A stretch of 64,000 nt of DNA, from assembly GCA_964406605.1 (NCBI GenBank), contig CAYOSF010000003.1, positions 124,001 through 188,000 on the forward strand. The letters are read 5' to 3'. The stretch is from CAYOSF01 sp964406605. GTDB taxonomy: Bacteria > Chloroflexota > Dehalococcoidia > DSTF01 > RBG-16-68-14. The notes under the pieces were generated by a model. That model was not told the DNA's origin. It saw only the letters and a list, made by a program, of their open reading frames with translations, and did no database searches. Within the stretch, counting starts at the first letter, position 1, and every line of letters starts with the position of its first letter. The position numbers and the translations under genes are program-made. Positions 42,623-51,643 of the stretch are shown piece after piece.

Positions 42623-43417
42623 ATGGACAACCGGCCCATCGGCTTCTTCGACTCCGGCGTCGGCGGGCTCACCATCTGGCGCGCCACCAAGAAGCTGCTG
42701 CCCAACGAGAGCCTGGTCTTCCTGGCCGACAGCGGCCACGTTCCCTACGGGGAGAAGCCGCCGGATGAGATACGCGACCTCAGCGCGCGCATCGTCCGCT
42801 TCCTGCTCGGCCTCGACGTCAAGCTGATCGCCGTCGCCTGCAACACGGCGACCGTCCACGCCCTGGCCCACCTGCGGGAGACCTTCCCTGAGATCCCGTT
42901 CGTCGGCGTCGTCCCGGTGGTGAAGACCCTCGCGCGATGGACGCACGGAGACACCATCGCCGTCCTCTCGACGCCGTCGACGGCGGAGAGCCCGTACCTG
43001 GCCGGTCTGATCGAGGAGTTCGCGCCGGACAAGCGCGTGCTCAGCGTGGGCTGCGACGGACTGGAGGACCTGGTCGAGACGGGAGACGTGCGCACGGGCG
43101 CGGCGACGGCGCTGCTCGAGCGCTACCTGGCGCCCGTACGGGAGAGCGGGGCCGACGTGGTGGGGCTCGGCTGTACGCACTATCCCTTCCTGCGCCACCG
43201 CATCAAGCGCATCCTTGGGCCGGGCGTCCGCGTGTTCGATCCGTCGCGCCCGGTGGCGAGGCGGGTGCGCCAGCTCCTGGCCCAGCGCGACGCCTTCGCC
43301 CGCAACGGGCACCCGACCTATCGCTTCTATACGACGGGCGACCCTGCCCAGTTCGCCGCTATCGCCGGCAAGCTGCTGCGCTTCCCGGTGCGCGACGTGG
43401 GCCACGTCGAGCTGTAG
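42623..43417 (+). CDS. murI: glutamate racemase
   Basis: 264 residues from ATG at 42623. MurI supplies D-glutamate for peptidoglycan. Both catalytic Cys are present, in VACNTATVHAL and GLGCTHYPFLRHRI, plus the N-terminal FFDSGVGGLTI and YGEKPPDEI. An ATG five codons earlier (42608) is less likely, because TACAAT overlaps that interval and would give a leaderless message at 42623. It is convergent with and directly abuts the GNAT gene. Its presence shows the organism makes a D-Glu-containing wall. Confidence 0.95.
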   Translation: MDNRPIGFFDSGVGGLTIWRATKKLLPNESLVFLADSGHVPYGEKPPDEIRDLSARIVRFLLGLDVKLIAVACNTATVHALAHLRETFPEIPFVGVVPVVKTLARWTHGDTIAVLSTPSTAESPYLAGLIEEFAPDKRVLSVGCDGLEDLVETGDVRTGAATALLERYLAPVRESGADVVGLGCTHYPFLRHRIKRILGPGVRVFDPSRPVARRVRQLLAQRDAFARNGHPTYRFYTTGDPAQFAAIAGKLLRFPVRDVGHVEL

Positions 43418-44317
43418 CTAGTAGAACGGCGAAGGTACCCAGGCGCCCATCGGCTGCCGGTACTCGCCTCGCACCATGTAGCTGGCCAGCTCCCTCAGCT
43501 CGAAGCCTCCGCCCGCAACGTCCGCCCCGCCGCGCTCCATCGCCCAGCGCAGCGTCTCCGCCGAGCTGGTCGGGATGAAGGCGTGCATGACGCCCGGCAC
43601 CGCCCTCGCCGTTCCGATGATGAGGTCGCGCAGCGCCCGTTCGTCGCGGGCGACGCCGTTGGTGAGGTAGGCCTCGTCGCCGGGAAACCGGGTAAGGTAG
43701 CCGGCCACCCGCCCATCGCGCTCTACCACCACGGGCGGCGTCATGTTCGCCATGAACTCGATGTCGTGGCGGCGGCCCACGCCCAGCACCTCGCGGTGCA
43801 GCGCATCGAGCGCGTCGAGGTCGTCCGGGGCGTACGCGCGCACGGGGTCGGTCGGGTCTTCGTCCTCGGGTGGCCGGCCGCGCAGGATGGCGAGCAGGTC
43901 CTTCACCTCGAAACCCAGCTTGTGGTAGAGGGAGAAGGACTGCACGTTGTAGGCGGCCTGGATCAGCCGCACGGACGCGAACCCGTCTCGGTCGGCGCTC
44001 TCCAGCAGCGCCTCCATCACCCTCCGCCCGTAGCCGCGCCCTTGCTGGTCGACGGCCACCGCGACCGGCCCTACGCCCAGCGCGTCATCCCGTTCGTCGC
44101 CGAAGTTGCAGGCCAGCGGCCGGCCGTCCTCCACCAGCAAGTACGAGGCGTACCCCTCGGTCTGGGAGAGCAGGCGCACTACCAGTCCGGCGAACTCCGG
44201 CGACGGGAAGCCCGGCTCGAAGCCGTGGCGCTCCGCGATGTCGCGGAACGCCTCGTACACCAGCTCCCCCACCTCCGGGGACTGCTCGGGAAGAACGCTG
44301 GCTAGCGTGACGGTCAC
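43418..44317 (-). CDS. tandem GNAT-domain acetyltransferase
   Basis: 299 residues from GTG at 44317 (ACAGGAG upstream). The N-terminal GNAT domain (1-150) has the acetyl-CoA loop GPVAVAVDQQGRGYGRRVMEALL with the Q-x-x-G-x-G/A-type motif, and FSLYHKLGFEV. The C-terminal half (160-299) looks like a second, degenerate GNAT domain (VVVERDGRVAGYLTRF). The acceptor is unknown. Same strand as the amidohydrolase upstream, with a gap of 40 bases, so they could share a transcript. Confidence 0.82.
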   Translation of the reverse strand: MTVTLASVLPEQSPEVGELVYEAFRDIAERHGFEPGFPSPEFAGLVVRLLSQTEGYASYLLVEDGRPLACNFGDERDDALGVGPVAVAVDQQGRGYGRRVMEALLESADRDGFASVRLIQAAYNVQSFSLYHKLGFEVKDLLAILRGRPPEDEDPTDPVRAYAPDDLDALDALHREVLGVGRRHDIEFMANMTPPVVVERDGRVAGYLTRFPGDEAYLTNGVARDERALRDLIIGTARAVPGVMHAFIPTSSAETLRWAMERGGADVAGGGFELRELASYMVRGEYRQPMGAWVPSPFY

Positions 44318-44357
44318 AGCCGCTCCTGTGCTCTCTCGCCTCTGGGTGTGCGGGCGC

Positions 44358-45599
44358 TCACGCCGGGAGCCGCTTCACCACCGCCCCCTGCTTCATCACC
44401 AGCTTCACGTTGTCCGCAGATTCCAGCACGGTGATGTCATCCACGGGGTTGCCCTGTACGGCTGTTAGGTCCGCCCACTTGCCTTCCTCCACCGTGCCGA
44501 TCCGGTCCTCCATTCGGAAGAGGCGGGCGTTGGCCGACGTGGCGCTCACCAGCGCCGCCATGTTCCCCATCACGCGGGCCTTGAGCGTCAGCTCCGTCGT
44601 CTTGTAGGGCTGCATGTTGCCCAGCAGGTCGGAGCCGGAGCCGATGTCCAGCCCCGCCGCCAGGGCGATGCGCACCGCCTCCTCGCCCTGTGCCTTCGCC
44701 TGGCGGATCTTACGCAGGTTGTCCGCCGGTATGCCGCCGGCCTCCCCCATGCGGTCGATCATCTCGTACGTGACGAGCGTCGGCACCAGCCAGGCGTCCT
44801 TCGCCTTCATCGCGGTGGCCGTCTCCTCGTCCAGGAAGTTGCCGTGCTCGATGGAGGTGACCCCCGCCTCCAGGGCGTTGGCGATGGCCTGCGGCCCGTA
44901 TGCATGGGCGAACACGTAGGTGCCGGCGGCCCGCGCCTCGTGCACGGCGGCGGCCAGCTCCTCCACGCTGAACTGGGTGTGGTCCAGCTCGTCTGCCGGC
45001 GACATCGCCCCACCGGAGGCCATCACCTTCACCTGGGTCGCTCCGCGACGGATCTGCTCCCGGGCGGCGTGGCGGACGGCATCGGGGCTGTCGCAGAGCT
45101 CGGGGAAGGCCAGCAGGCCGGGTATGCTGCCGCGGGGCGGGTCGTCCGTGAAGCGGGGCCGCCAGTCGCCGTGGCCGCCCGTCTGCGACAGCATCGAGCC
45201 GGAGGGGAGGATGCGCGGGCCGCGCAGCAGCCCGGAGCTCACTGCCTGGGCCCAGCCGCCGTCGACGCCGCCGGCATCCCGCACCGTGGTGATACCGGCG
45301 TCCAGTGTCTCCTCGATCACCTGCGCGATCCGAAGAGCGATCATCGCCGTCGGTTCTCCGCCGACCGCCGCGATGTTGGTCGCGATGATGGCCAGATGAA
45401 CGTGGGCGTCTGTCAGGCCGGGGAGGAGGCAGAGGTCCGTGCAGTCGATGCTCTCGGCGTCGCGCGGCGGGGTGAGGGCGTCGGTCGAGGCCACGCGGGC
45501 GATCCGTTCTCCTTCGATGACGACTGCCATCGCGGGCTGTGGGTCGCGGCCGGTGCCGTCTATCAGGGTGGCGTTCCAGAGGACGGTCGTATCAGGCAT
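44358..45599 (-). CDS. amidohydrolase-family metal-dependent hydrolase
   Basis: 413 residues. The fold is a TIM barrel with a small beta-sandwich built from both ends. Metal-site motifs: HVH in LPGLTDAHVHLAI, Lys/His in TQVKVMASGGAMSP and YVFAHAYGPQA, TSIEHGNFLDEE, and the final Asp in DIGSGSDLLGNM. This arrangement is of the imidazolonepropionase/prolidase-like branch, which cleaves C-N bonds in cyclic amides or dipeptides. Substrate unknown. The 264-base gap before it carries the three-helix element at 45731-45854. Confidence 0.87.
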   Translation of the reverse strand: MPDTTVLWNATLIDGTGRDPQPAMAVVIEGERIARVASTDALTPPRDAESIDCTDLCLLPGLTDAHVHLAIIATNIAAVGGEPTAMIALRIAQVIEETLDAGITTVRDAGGVDGGWAQAVSSGLLRGPRILPSGSMLSQTGGHGDWRPRFTDDPPRGSIPGLLAFPELCDSPDAVRHAAREQIRRGATQVKVMASGGAMSPADELDHTQFSVEELAAAVHEARAAGTYVFAHAYGPQAIANALEAGVTSIEHGNFLDEETATAMKAKDAWLVPTLVTYEMIDRMGEAGGIPADNLRKIRQAKAQGEEAVRIALAAGLDIGSGSDLLGNMQPYKTTELTLKARVMGNMAALVSATSANARLFRMEDRIGTVEEGKWADLTAVQGNPVDDITVLESADNVKLVMKQGAVVKRLPA

Positions 45600-45730
45600 G
45601 GCGGTATTGCGCTCCGGTCATTATGATCCCGGCCGCGAAGGAGGTGCAAGCAGAGCACCATCCGGGCCGGTCAGCAGATGTCCCGCACCGATTTAGGGCG
45701 CTGTTGATTCTCTCTTAACACCTGCGGCCT

Positions 45731-45854
45731 ATAGTAAGAGCGAAGGGTAGACCACGGGATTAGCTCCCCCTTCCGTGGAACACCCCACACAAAGGGTCGG
45801 GATGCGTTCCCCGCTCCTCGCAATTTCGGGGAAGGCGTCCCGGCTCTTTACTAT
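45731..45854. other. 124-nt three-helix structured element
   Basis: Outer stem: ATAGTAAGAGC (45731-45741) pairs with GCTCTTTACTAT (45843-45854), one bulge. Inside are two hairpins: CCACGG/CCGTGG (about 45752-45779) and a 15-pair stem CGGGATGCGTTCCCC (45798-45812) with GGGGAAGGCGTCCCG (45828-45842), containing one mismatch and one G-U pair. It fills the space between the cyclase and amidohydrolase genes. On the minus strand it would lie in a leader about 130 bases before the amidohydrolase start. It could equally be a MITE-like DNA element with 11-12 bp terminal inverted repeats. Matches no riboswitch class I know. Confidence 0.55.
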
Positions 45855-45863
45855 TGCCCTCCG

Positions 45864-46826
45864 TCACTTGATCGCGATTGCGTTGGGGGGCGAGCCGACA
45901 CCGCCTCGCAGGTTGAGCGGAACCGAGGCGAGGAAGAACTCGTACGCGCCGTCGCCGGCGCAGTCCTCAGCCAGCGCCTCGAGGCTCCAGAGCTCCCCGA
46001 ACGGTATCCCCAAGTGGCAGAGGGCGCGAACGTGGAGCGAGCCCACACTCAGGTCCCAGGGCCACGGCTCCAGCGCCGGACAGTCCGAGGCGACGGCGGC
46101 GATCCGGTGGTCCCAGAGCCAGCCCGCCATCTCGCTGCTTCCCTCCAGTCCCGGCGCGTGCAGGTCGGCGGCGACGGCCTCCCGGGTCGACTGATCGGCC
46201 GCCATGTAGCCGTGTTCCCAGCCCGTGCGCACCAGCAGGATATCGCCGTGCTCCAGCGCCACATGCTGGGCCCCGGCGGTCGCGTCGAGGTCCGCCGCCT
46301 TGATCGCGCGTGAGCTTCTCCAGTCGATCGGGTCGCCCTGGGCTTCCAGGTGGCGGGCCACGTCCAGCAGCACGCCCCGGCCGACGATCCCGTGCTCGGC
46401 CCAGCGGTCCACGCCGTTCTTGGAGCCGTCCCTGCCGGTGACGTCCTCCATTTGGGCCCCGTTGTAGAGCCCGTGCTCCGGATCGCCGACGTGCGCCAGG
46501 CTGTCCCACTGGCTGGAGGCCTGCAGGTAGAAGTTGTCGAGGTGGTCGTCGTTGCCACGGCGCCCCTCGAAGGGACGGATGTGGTGCTGGTAGCGGCCTC
46601 GCCTGAAGAGCGTTGGGTCGGGCAGGTGGAGCGGTAGGTCGAGCGAGAAGACGGCGCCTCTGCGGACGAGGCGCGCCGCGGCGGCGACGCGGTCCGGCGT
46701 CAGGAAGTTGATCGCGCCGAGCTGGTCGTCGGCGCCGAAGACGCCCCAGTTCGAGCCCTTGGGCGCGTCCTCCCGCTCGCAGAGCTCGGCGTACGACGGC
46801 AGCTTCTCGAAATCGATGTCAGGCAT
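45864..46826 (-). CDS. cyclase-family (KynB-like fold) metal hydrolase
   Basis: 320 residues, longer than arylformamidases but typical of the cyclase-family branch with an N-terminal extension (LPSYAELCEREDAPKGSNWG and LGAINFLTPDRV). The metal-binding segment is QWDSLAHVGDPEHGLYNG, a variant of the HxGTHxD motif; further family features are GIVGRGVLLDVARHL and EHGDILLVRTGW. These enzymes hydrolyse or cyclise amides and lactones. The stop is ten bases from the three-helix element, and the start overlaps the epimerase gene by eight bases, so both are cotranscribed. Confidence 0.85.
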   Translation of the reverse strand: MPDIDFEKLPSYAELCEREDAPKGSNWGVFGADDQLGAINFLTPDRVAAAARLVRRGAVFSLDLPLHLPDPTLFRRGRYQHHIRPFEGRRGNDDHLDNFYLQASSQWDSLAHVGDPEHGLYNGAQMEDVTGRDGSKNGVDRWAEHGIVGRGVLLDVARHLEAQGDPIDWRSSRAIKAADLDATAGAQHVALEHGDILLVRTGWEHGYMAADQSTREAVAADLHAPGLEGSSEMAGWLWDHRIAAVASDCPALEPWPWDLSVGSLHVRALCHLGIPFGELWSLEALAEDCAGDGAYEFFLASVPLNLRGGVGSPPNAIAIK

Positions 46827-47844
46827 GGGTAGCTCCCTCTGTCATCTCCCGCAGCAGCGCGTCCTCCGCCGCGTAGTCGAACAGGCCGTCCGTGGTCTTG
46901 GGCCGGTTCGCCCGCTCCCACTCGACCGTGCGCCGTAGCCCCTCATAGCGGGACACCGCCTCCAGGTAGCCCAGCTCCTTGCGGATCCGGCCGGTGTCGG
47001 CGACCAAGTGCTGGCCGTAGTCGCCGTTCGGCGGCCTCAGCTTCGCGGGTAGACGGCCCTCTTGGACGACCTCTACCGCTCCCTGCCAGCCGGCCACGCG
47101 ACCGATCGCTCGGACCCAGTCCGCGTACGTCAGCGGGTCTTCCTCGCCCACGTTGTAGATGGCGCTCCTGGCGTAGTCGCTGTGCACCGCCTTGGCGATG
47201 GCGGTGGCCACGTTCTCGACATAATCTCGCGTCCAGCGCCACTGCGCGAACTCCTCCTCCAGCAGGATCGCCGGCCGGCCGTCATCCATGCGTTTCAGCT
47301 CCAGGAAGAGGCGGTGCTGGTTGTCGCGTTCGCCGTACACCATCGGGAGCCGCAGGACCGTGCCGGGGAGGATCGGGTTGCTCATGACCGCGCGCTCGAC
47401 CAGGATCTTCTCGTAGTCTTCCATCTGTCGGCCTTTGCCGCGATACGGGAAGAGCTTCTCGCGCAGGGGCGCGTCCTCTGAGAGCGGGACGGGTTCCGGC
47501 GGGCCGGGCTCGCTGCCGTGGAACCGGCCGTAGGCGCGGTACACGTCCTGGCTGCTGATCGCCACCACTCGGCGCGCTATGCCCGCGAACGTGGCCATGA
47601 CCGCGAGCGCATCCTGCTCCGTGAAGGGCGCCATGTCCAGCACGACGTCGGGTAGCAGCCGCCGGAGCTGCTCGCGGAAGTCCGGGAGGCGCTGTCGGTC
47701 ACCGTGAAAGTGGGTGACTCCCTGCGGGAGGTCGGCCTCGGTCCAGCCCCGGTGGAACACCGTGACGTCATGGCCCAGGGCACACAGCCGCCGCACGACG
47801 GACGGGCCGATGAATCGAGTGCCCCCTATCACCAGGATGCGCAT
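46819..47844 (-). CDS. NAD-dependent epimerase/dehydratase-like SDR
   Basis: 341 residues. The N-terminal Rossmann motif MRILVIGGTRFIG has GxxGxxG as GGTRFIG. The middle carries VVAISSQDVYRAYG and the C-terminal part VLRLPMVYGERD and WRWTRDYVENVATAI. It lacks a clear YxxxK, so it belongs to the atypical extended SDRs, and catalysis is uncertain. It is the first gene of a minus-strand unit with the cyclase gene. A 217-base gap upstream separates it from the divergent RodZ-like gene. Confidence 0.82.
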   Translation of the reverse strand: MRILVIGGTRFIGPSVVRRLCALGHDVTVFHRGWTEADLPQGVTHFHGDRQRLPDFREQLRRLLPDVVLDMAPFTEQDALAVMATFAGIARRVVAISSQDVYRAYGRFHGSEPGPPEPVPLSEDAPLREKLFPYRGKGRQMEDYEKILVERAVMSNPILPGTVLRLPMVYGERDNQHRLFLELKRMDDGRPAILLEEEFAQWRWTRDYVENVATAIAKAVHSDYARSAIYNVGEEDPLTYADWVRAIGRVAGWQGAVEVVQEGRLPAKLRPPNGDYGQHLVADTGRIRKELGYLEAVSRYEGLRRTVEWERANRPKTTDGLFDYAAEDALLREMTEGATHA

Positions 47845-48061
47845 GGGTAGCGTTCTCTCTCGCGGCTGGAGCGATCCCGCCGCGAGGCACCAGGGGGCTT
47901 TGCGACGCGCCCGTTCCGCAAAATGAAGTCCGAGCCGGGGCCAAAGATGGGCTCGGCGCCCGGTCGGCTATCGCCATCATACCGGTCGTTCCGCTCGCCT
48001 TCAACGCCGGACTATTGCTCCCAGGCGCCGACCCGGCTATAGTCGGCATGAAGCGTCCCCC

Positions 48062-48742
48062 ATGTCTACTGAAGAGCTAGGGAAAGCGCTTACCGAGGGA
48101 AGGATAGCCCGAGGCCTCACGCTCCACGATGTGGAGCGTGATACGCGCATCTCCCGCAAGTACCTGCAGGCGCTGGAGGAGGGGAACGTGGACGTTCTCC
48201 CCGCGCCGGTCTACGCTCGCGCTTTCACGCGCACCTACGCTCAATACCTCGGACTGGACGCGCGCCGTCTCGTCCAGCAGCTTCCGGGCGCCAAGCCGGA
48301 GCCCGAGTTGCCGCCGCTGCCGGACGTAAGCAGGCAGGCCGGGACGCCCCTCGTCTCGGCGAGCTGGCTGGTCGCCGGCGTCGTCGTCGTTCTGCTGCTC
48401 ATCGTCGGGTTGGTGCTCTTCTGGAACCGCGGTGGCGAGGGTGAGACCATGGTATCCGGTCCGCCGACGGCCGACGAGTCGCTCGGCCAGGGGGGCGCGG
48501 ACACACCGCTGTTTGGTGACGAGGCGCCGCCGACGGTGGAGGTGGAGGCGGGCGTCGTCCCGGACATGGAGAGCCGCAACGTCCTCGTCGCGCTCAATGC
48601 CCTCTGGGAGGCGAACCTGCGGTACCTCATCATCGAGGTGGAGAACAAGGACGTGGATGAGGGAACCGTCTTCCAGCAGAGCCCGTCGCCGGGCACGCGG
48701 ACCGAGGACGACACGGTTGTGACCCTGCTGGTGAGCCGTTAG
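48062..48742 (+). CDS. RodZ-like protein: HTH, membrane helix, PASTA-like domain
   Basis: 226 residues. N-terminal helix-turn-helix of the RodZ type (TEELGKALTEGRIARGLTLHDVERDTRISRKYLQALEEG, shown by its key parts LGKAL, RGLTL and YLQALEEG). A hydrophobic helix spans about 102-121. An acidic spacer follows, then a PASTA-like domain (VPDMESRNVLVALNALWEANL, FQQSPSPGTRT). RodZ proteins link the cytoskeleton to the wall; PASTA domains bind peptidoglycan. A TATAGT at 48038 lies 18 bases upstream; the leader seems very short. Confidence 0.85.
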   Translation: MSTEELGKALTEGRIARGLTLHDVERDTRISRKYLQALEEGNVDVLPAPVYARAFTRTYAQYLGLDARRLVQQLPGAKPEPELPPLPDVSRQAGTPLVSASWLVAGVVVVLLLIVGLVLFWNRGGEGETMVSGPPTADESLGQGGADTPLFGDEAPPTVEVEAGVVPDMESRNVLVALNALWEANLRYLIIEVENKDVDEGTVFQQSPSPGTRTEDDTVVTLLVSR

Positions 48743-48790
48743 GCCCGGCGGGGAACTGTCGATCCTGCTTGGTGCCGGCCGTCCGCCCGA

Positions 48791-49576
48791 CTAACGACCC
48801 TTGAACTGAGGCTCCCGTTTCTCAACGAACGCCAGCGGCCCCTCGCGGGCATCCTCGCTCGCGCTTGCGAGCCGGCGGAGCGACTCGCCCATGCGCACCG
48901 CGTCTGCGAACGGGAGATGCTGCGCGCGGTAGGCCACCTCTTTGGTGCAGCGCACCGCCAGCGGCCCGTTGCGGCACAGCCTGCGCGCCAGCGCCTCCGC
49001 CTCCGCCCGCACGGACTCGTGCGGAACGACGCGCTGCACCAGCCCCATGTCGTAGGCTCGCCGGGCGTCCACCCGGTCGCCGATGAGCAGGAGCTCCAGG
49101 GCGTTGCCGAGGCCCACGACGCGCGGCGCCCGGATGGCGCCCACGATGGTGGCCAGTCCCAGATTCACCTCCGGGAAGCCGAAGCTGGCTTGTTCCGAGG
49201 CGATGCGGAAGTCACACGCGAGGATGAGGGTGAGCCCCTCGCCCAGGCAGTAGCCGTTGATGGCCGCAATGGTGGGCTTCCACACCTCCAGACCGCTCTG
49301 GAGGTCGTCGCCGAACCACGTCTCCCAGAAGCTGGGCCGCGGCCGGTCCGGCTCGACCATCCGCTGCCCGATCTGCTTCACGTCCGCTCCCGCGGAGAAC
49401 GAGCGCTCGCCGGCGCCCGTCACGACTGCTACCCACATGTCGTCGTCCTCGCGGAAGTCCAGCCACGCCTCGCGCAGCTCCCGGTGCATGTCCTGGTTGA
49501 AGGCGTTGAGCGCCTCGGGCCGGTTCAGCGTGATGAAGGCGATGCGGTCTCGCTTCTCGTAGGTGACGGCGCACAT
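48791..49576 (-). CDS. enoyl-CoA hydratase/isomerase family protein
   Basis: 261 residues. Crotonase fold: RIAFITLNRPEALNAFNQDM, the oxyanion-hole segments SAGADVKQIG and AINGYCLGEGLTLILACDFRIAS, and FGFPEVNLGLAT. Catalytic Glu candidates are in PEVNLG; the second Glu of classical hydratases in the GxGLxE segment is present as CLGEGL. It acts on acyl-CoA in fatty acid or aromatic catabolism. No beta-oxidation neighbours are visible. AAAGGAG precedes the ATG. Confidence 0.88.
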   Translation of the reverse strand: MCAVTYEKRDRIAFITLNRPEALNAFNQDMHRELREAWLDFREDDDMWVAVVTGAGERSFSAGADVKQIGQRMVEPDRPRPSFWETWFGDDLQSGLEVWKPTIAAINGYCLGEGLTLILACDFRIASEQASFGFPEVNLGLATIVGAIRAPRVVGLGNALELLLIGDRVDARRAYDMGLVQRVVPHESVRAEAEALARRLCRNGPLAVRCTKEVAYRAQHLPFADAVRMGESLRRLASASEDAREGPLAFVEKREPQFKGR

Positions 49577-49649
49577 GGGTGGCTCCTTTCAGGCGTGATG
49601 GACGTGCGGTTCACCAAGACGAACTCGGCGCCGGGCGCTCGGGCTTCGT

Positions 49650-49943
49650 CTAGAACGCCCGGCTGACCTCGATCTCGCTCTCGAGCAGCTCGGCGTCCAG
49701 GCGCGTGTGCCGGATGAAGCCGACCACGCGGTCGAGCATCTCGCGGGCGTGGCGGCCGTCGTTCGACACGCAGGTGACGCCGATGGTGGCGATCTGCCAG
49801 CGGTCGTTGTCGTCCACCTCGGCCACGGCGACGTTGAACTTGTTGCGGAGACGGGCGGTGAGCGACCGCACCAACTGCCGCTTTCCCTTGAGCGAGCCGT
49901 TCTCCGGCAGCCGGAGCGTCACGCGACAGACGCCGACGGTCAT
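49650..49943 (-). CDS. ylxP: DUF503/YlxP-family protein
   Basis: 97 residues from ATG at 49943; an ATG ten codons earlier has no homology. The family is recognised by MTVGVCRVTLRLPENGSLKGKR (key core LRLPENGSLKGKR) and by VAVAEVDDNDRWQIATIGVTCVSND. YlxP lies beside rbfA in many genomes and is thought to help ribosome maturation, but here it sits alone between the hydratase and scpB. Cytosolic. Confidence 0.85.
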   Translation of the reverse strand: MTVGVCRVTLRLPENGSLKGKRQLVRSLTARLRNKFNVAVAEVDDNDRWQIATIGVTCVSNDGRHAREMLDRVVGFIRHTRLDAELLESEIEVSRAF

Positions 49944-50069
49944 CGTGCCCTTTGCCTGCCGCTCGCGAACCATTCCACCAGCTTGTGCCGCTCTCGCGTC
50001 TCCGGGCCGGAACCTACCCCGCCTTCGCGAATGCCCCGTCCCGGCACATTCGCGGGCAGTACCAGTCTC

Positions 50070-50822
50070 CTAAGCACGCTCCTCTTCGGGCTCGGTCTCC
50101 GGTCCGCCGTGACCTTCTGCCTCTCCCGCCTCGGCCTCCGGCCAGCGTTCCCCATCTCCCTCACCGGCCTCGGCCTCCGGCTCGTCTTCCTCTCCTGCCT
50201 CGTCAGGCTCAGCCGTCGTCTCCGCGTCCTCCTCGGCGTCCGCCGGTTCGGCTGCGGCCTCAAACTCCTCACCCTCGATGGGCTCGGCCTCCGGCAGGGG
50301 CGGCAGATCGTCCGGCCGCTGAAGCCCGAAATACTCCAGGAACCTGATCGTGGTGCTGAGGAGGACGGGCCGGCCGGGTCCCGGCGCGCGCCCCACGTCC
50401 TCGATGAGGCCGCGGTTCAGTAGCGTCGCCACCGCGTGGTCCGAGTTCACCCCGCGCACCGATTCGATGCCGGCCCGCGTGACCGGCTGGCGGTAGGCGA
50501 CGATGGCCAGCGTCTCTAGGGCGGCGCGCGAGAGGTTCCCGTGCTCCACCTCGAGGAAGCGCTCGATGTATGGGGCGGCGTCCGGGCTGGTGGCGAGCTG
50601 CACCCGGTCGCCCAGGCGCTGCACGAAGAGCCCGCGCCCGTCGGACGAGGCGGCCAACGCTTCGACGGCCCGCTCCACGCCCTGGCGGGGAACGTTGAGG
50701 CTCTTGGACAGCGTGCCGATCTCCTGCGGCTCCCCGGCCACGAAGAGCAGGCTCTCGATCACGGCGGGCAGCCGCTCAGGCGTCGGCGGCGCGATCCTCT
50801 GGTGATGTCTCCGACGCTTCAT
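50070..50822 (-). CDS. scpB: segregation and condensation protein ScpB
   Basis: 250 residues. ScpB is the winged-helix kleisin partner in the SMC-ScpA-ScpB condensin. Core: LPAVIESLLFVAGEP, LSRAALETLAIVAYRQPVTRAGIESVRGV and EDVGRAPGPGRPVLLSTT and FLEYFGLQRPDDLPPLP. An unusually long acidic tail of about 75 residues (Glu/Ala/Asp-rich) follows. It overlaps the AmaP-like gene by 47 bp. scpA, often just upstream, is absent here. Confidence 0.9.
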   Translation of the reverse strand: MKRRRHHQRIAPPTPERLPAVIESLLFVAGEPQEIGTLSKSLNVPRQGVERAVEALAASSDGRGLFVQRLGDRVQLATSPDAAPYIERFLEVEHGNLSRAALETLAIVAYRQPVTRAGIESVRGVNSDHAVATLLNRGLIEDVGRAPGPGRPVLLSTTIRFLEYFGLQRPDDLPPLPEAEPIEGEEFEAAAEPADAEEDAETTAEPDEAGEEDEPEAEAGEGDGERWPEAEAGEAEGHGGPETEPEEERA

Positions 50823-51513
50823 GGCTGCTCTCCGTGCTGACCTGTGGATCGGCGCCCGGCATGGGCGTCGGGCCCTGCCAGCCGGCCTGCTCTGCGCCTG
50901 CGGCGGCCTCGGCGAACGGCGACTCCTCAGGCGCTGCGGGCGATGGCTGCTCGGTCTCCTCCGGCCGGGCCACCCGAAGCTCCCGGTAGTGGAGTTGCAC
51001 CTGAGGCGGGCGCGCTAGGACCACCGCCATGCGCTCCTCGATGAGCTGGCGGGCTCGCCGGCAGACTTCTTCCGTCGTCAGGGCCAGGTCGGCTTCGGGC
51101 GTGATGTGGAGGTCCAGGCTCACCTCCGCTTTCCGGCCGCGCGCCAGCACCTTTGCCTGCACCTCGCTGACCTGGGGCAGCACCCGAAGCTCCTCCTCCA
51201 GCCGCTGGGAGGCCTCGTCGGTGCTGATGCGCGCCTCCCCGGATCCTACGTTCCCCACCTTGAGGCTTTCGGTCGCCGGCGGTGCCATCTCGAAGATGAT
51301 CACGATGATGGCCGCCAGAACGAGGATGAGACCTCCGAAGGTGATGATCAGCTTCGCGCCCGTGGTGTTGTGATCGTCCATGTATCCCGCGAGGTCGGCC
51401 AGCCTCGCGATGCTCTCGTCGGGCGAGCCCCAAGCGAGCAAAATGATCAGGATCATCACGAAGATCCAGAGGAGCGCTGCGCCCACGATCAGGACGCGGT
51501 TGGTCAGGTCCAT
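50776..51513 (-). CDS. AmaP-like (alkaline-shock membrane anchor) protein
   Basis: 245 residues. Two membrane helices, at about 8-28 and 54-74, with the connecting loop DESIARLADLAGYMDDHNTTG. After residue 90 comes an Asp23/AmaP-like domain: STDEASQRLEEELRVLPQV and KAEVSLDLHITPEADLALTTEEVCRRARQ, then a Pro/Glu-rich tail. It should anchor Asp23-type proteins at the membrane, but no asp23 gene is next to it. A strong promoter lies at 51644-51671. Its last 47 bases are shared with scpB in another frame. Confidence 0.75.
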   Translation of the reverse strand: MDLTNRVLIVGAALLWIFVMILIILLAWGSPDESIARLADLAGYMDDHNTTGAKLIITFGGLILVLAAIIVIIFEMAPPATESLKVGNVGSGEARISTDEASQRLEEELRVLPQVSEVQAKVLARGRKAEVSLDLHITPEADLALTTEEVCRRARQLIEERMAVVLARPPQVQLHYRELRVARPEETEQPSPAAPEESPFAEAAAGAEQAGWQGPTPMPGADPQVSTESSHEASETSPEDRAADA

Positions 51514-51643
51514 GAGTTGGTCTTCCTATCGGCCTGCTTGGGGCGCCTGTCAGGACGGTGAGCGCAGCCCGCCCACCGTTGGCCGTGCAGGGTAGCGCGA
51601 ATGCCGGGGCGCGTAGCGTTGTGGATAGACACGGCTTGAGGCC

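Noticed and set aside
45755..45775. TTAGCTC resembling a tRNA D-loop
   Set aside because: It lies inside the hairpin of the three-helix element; no T-arm or CCA end at proper distance.
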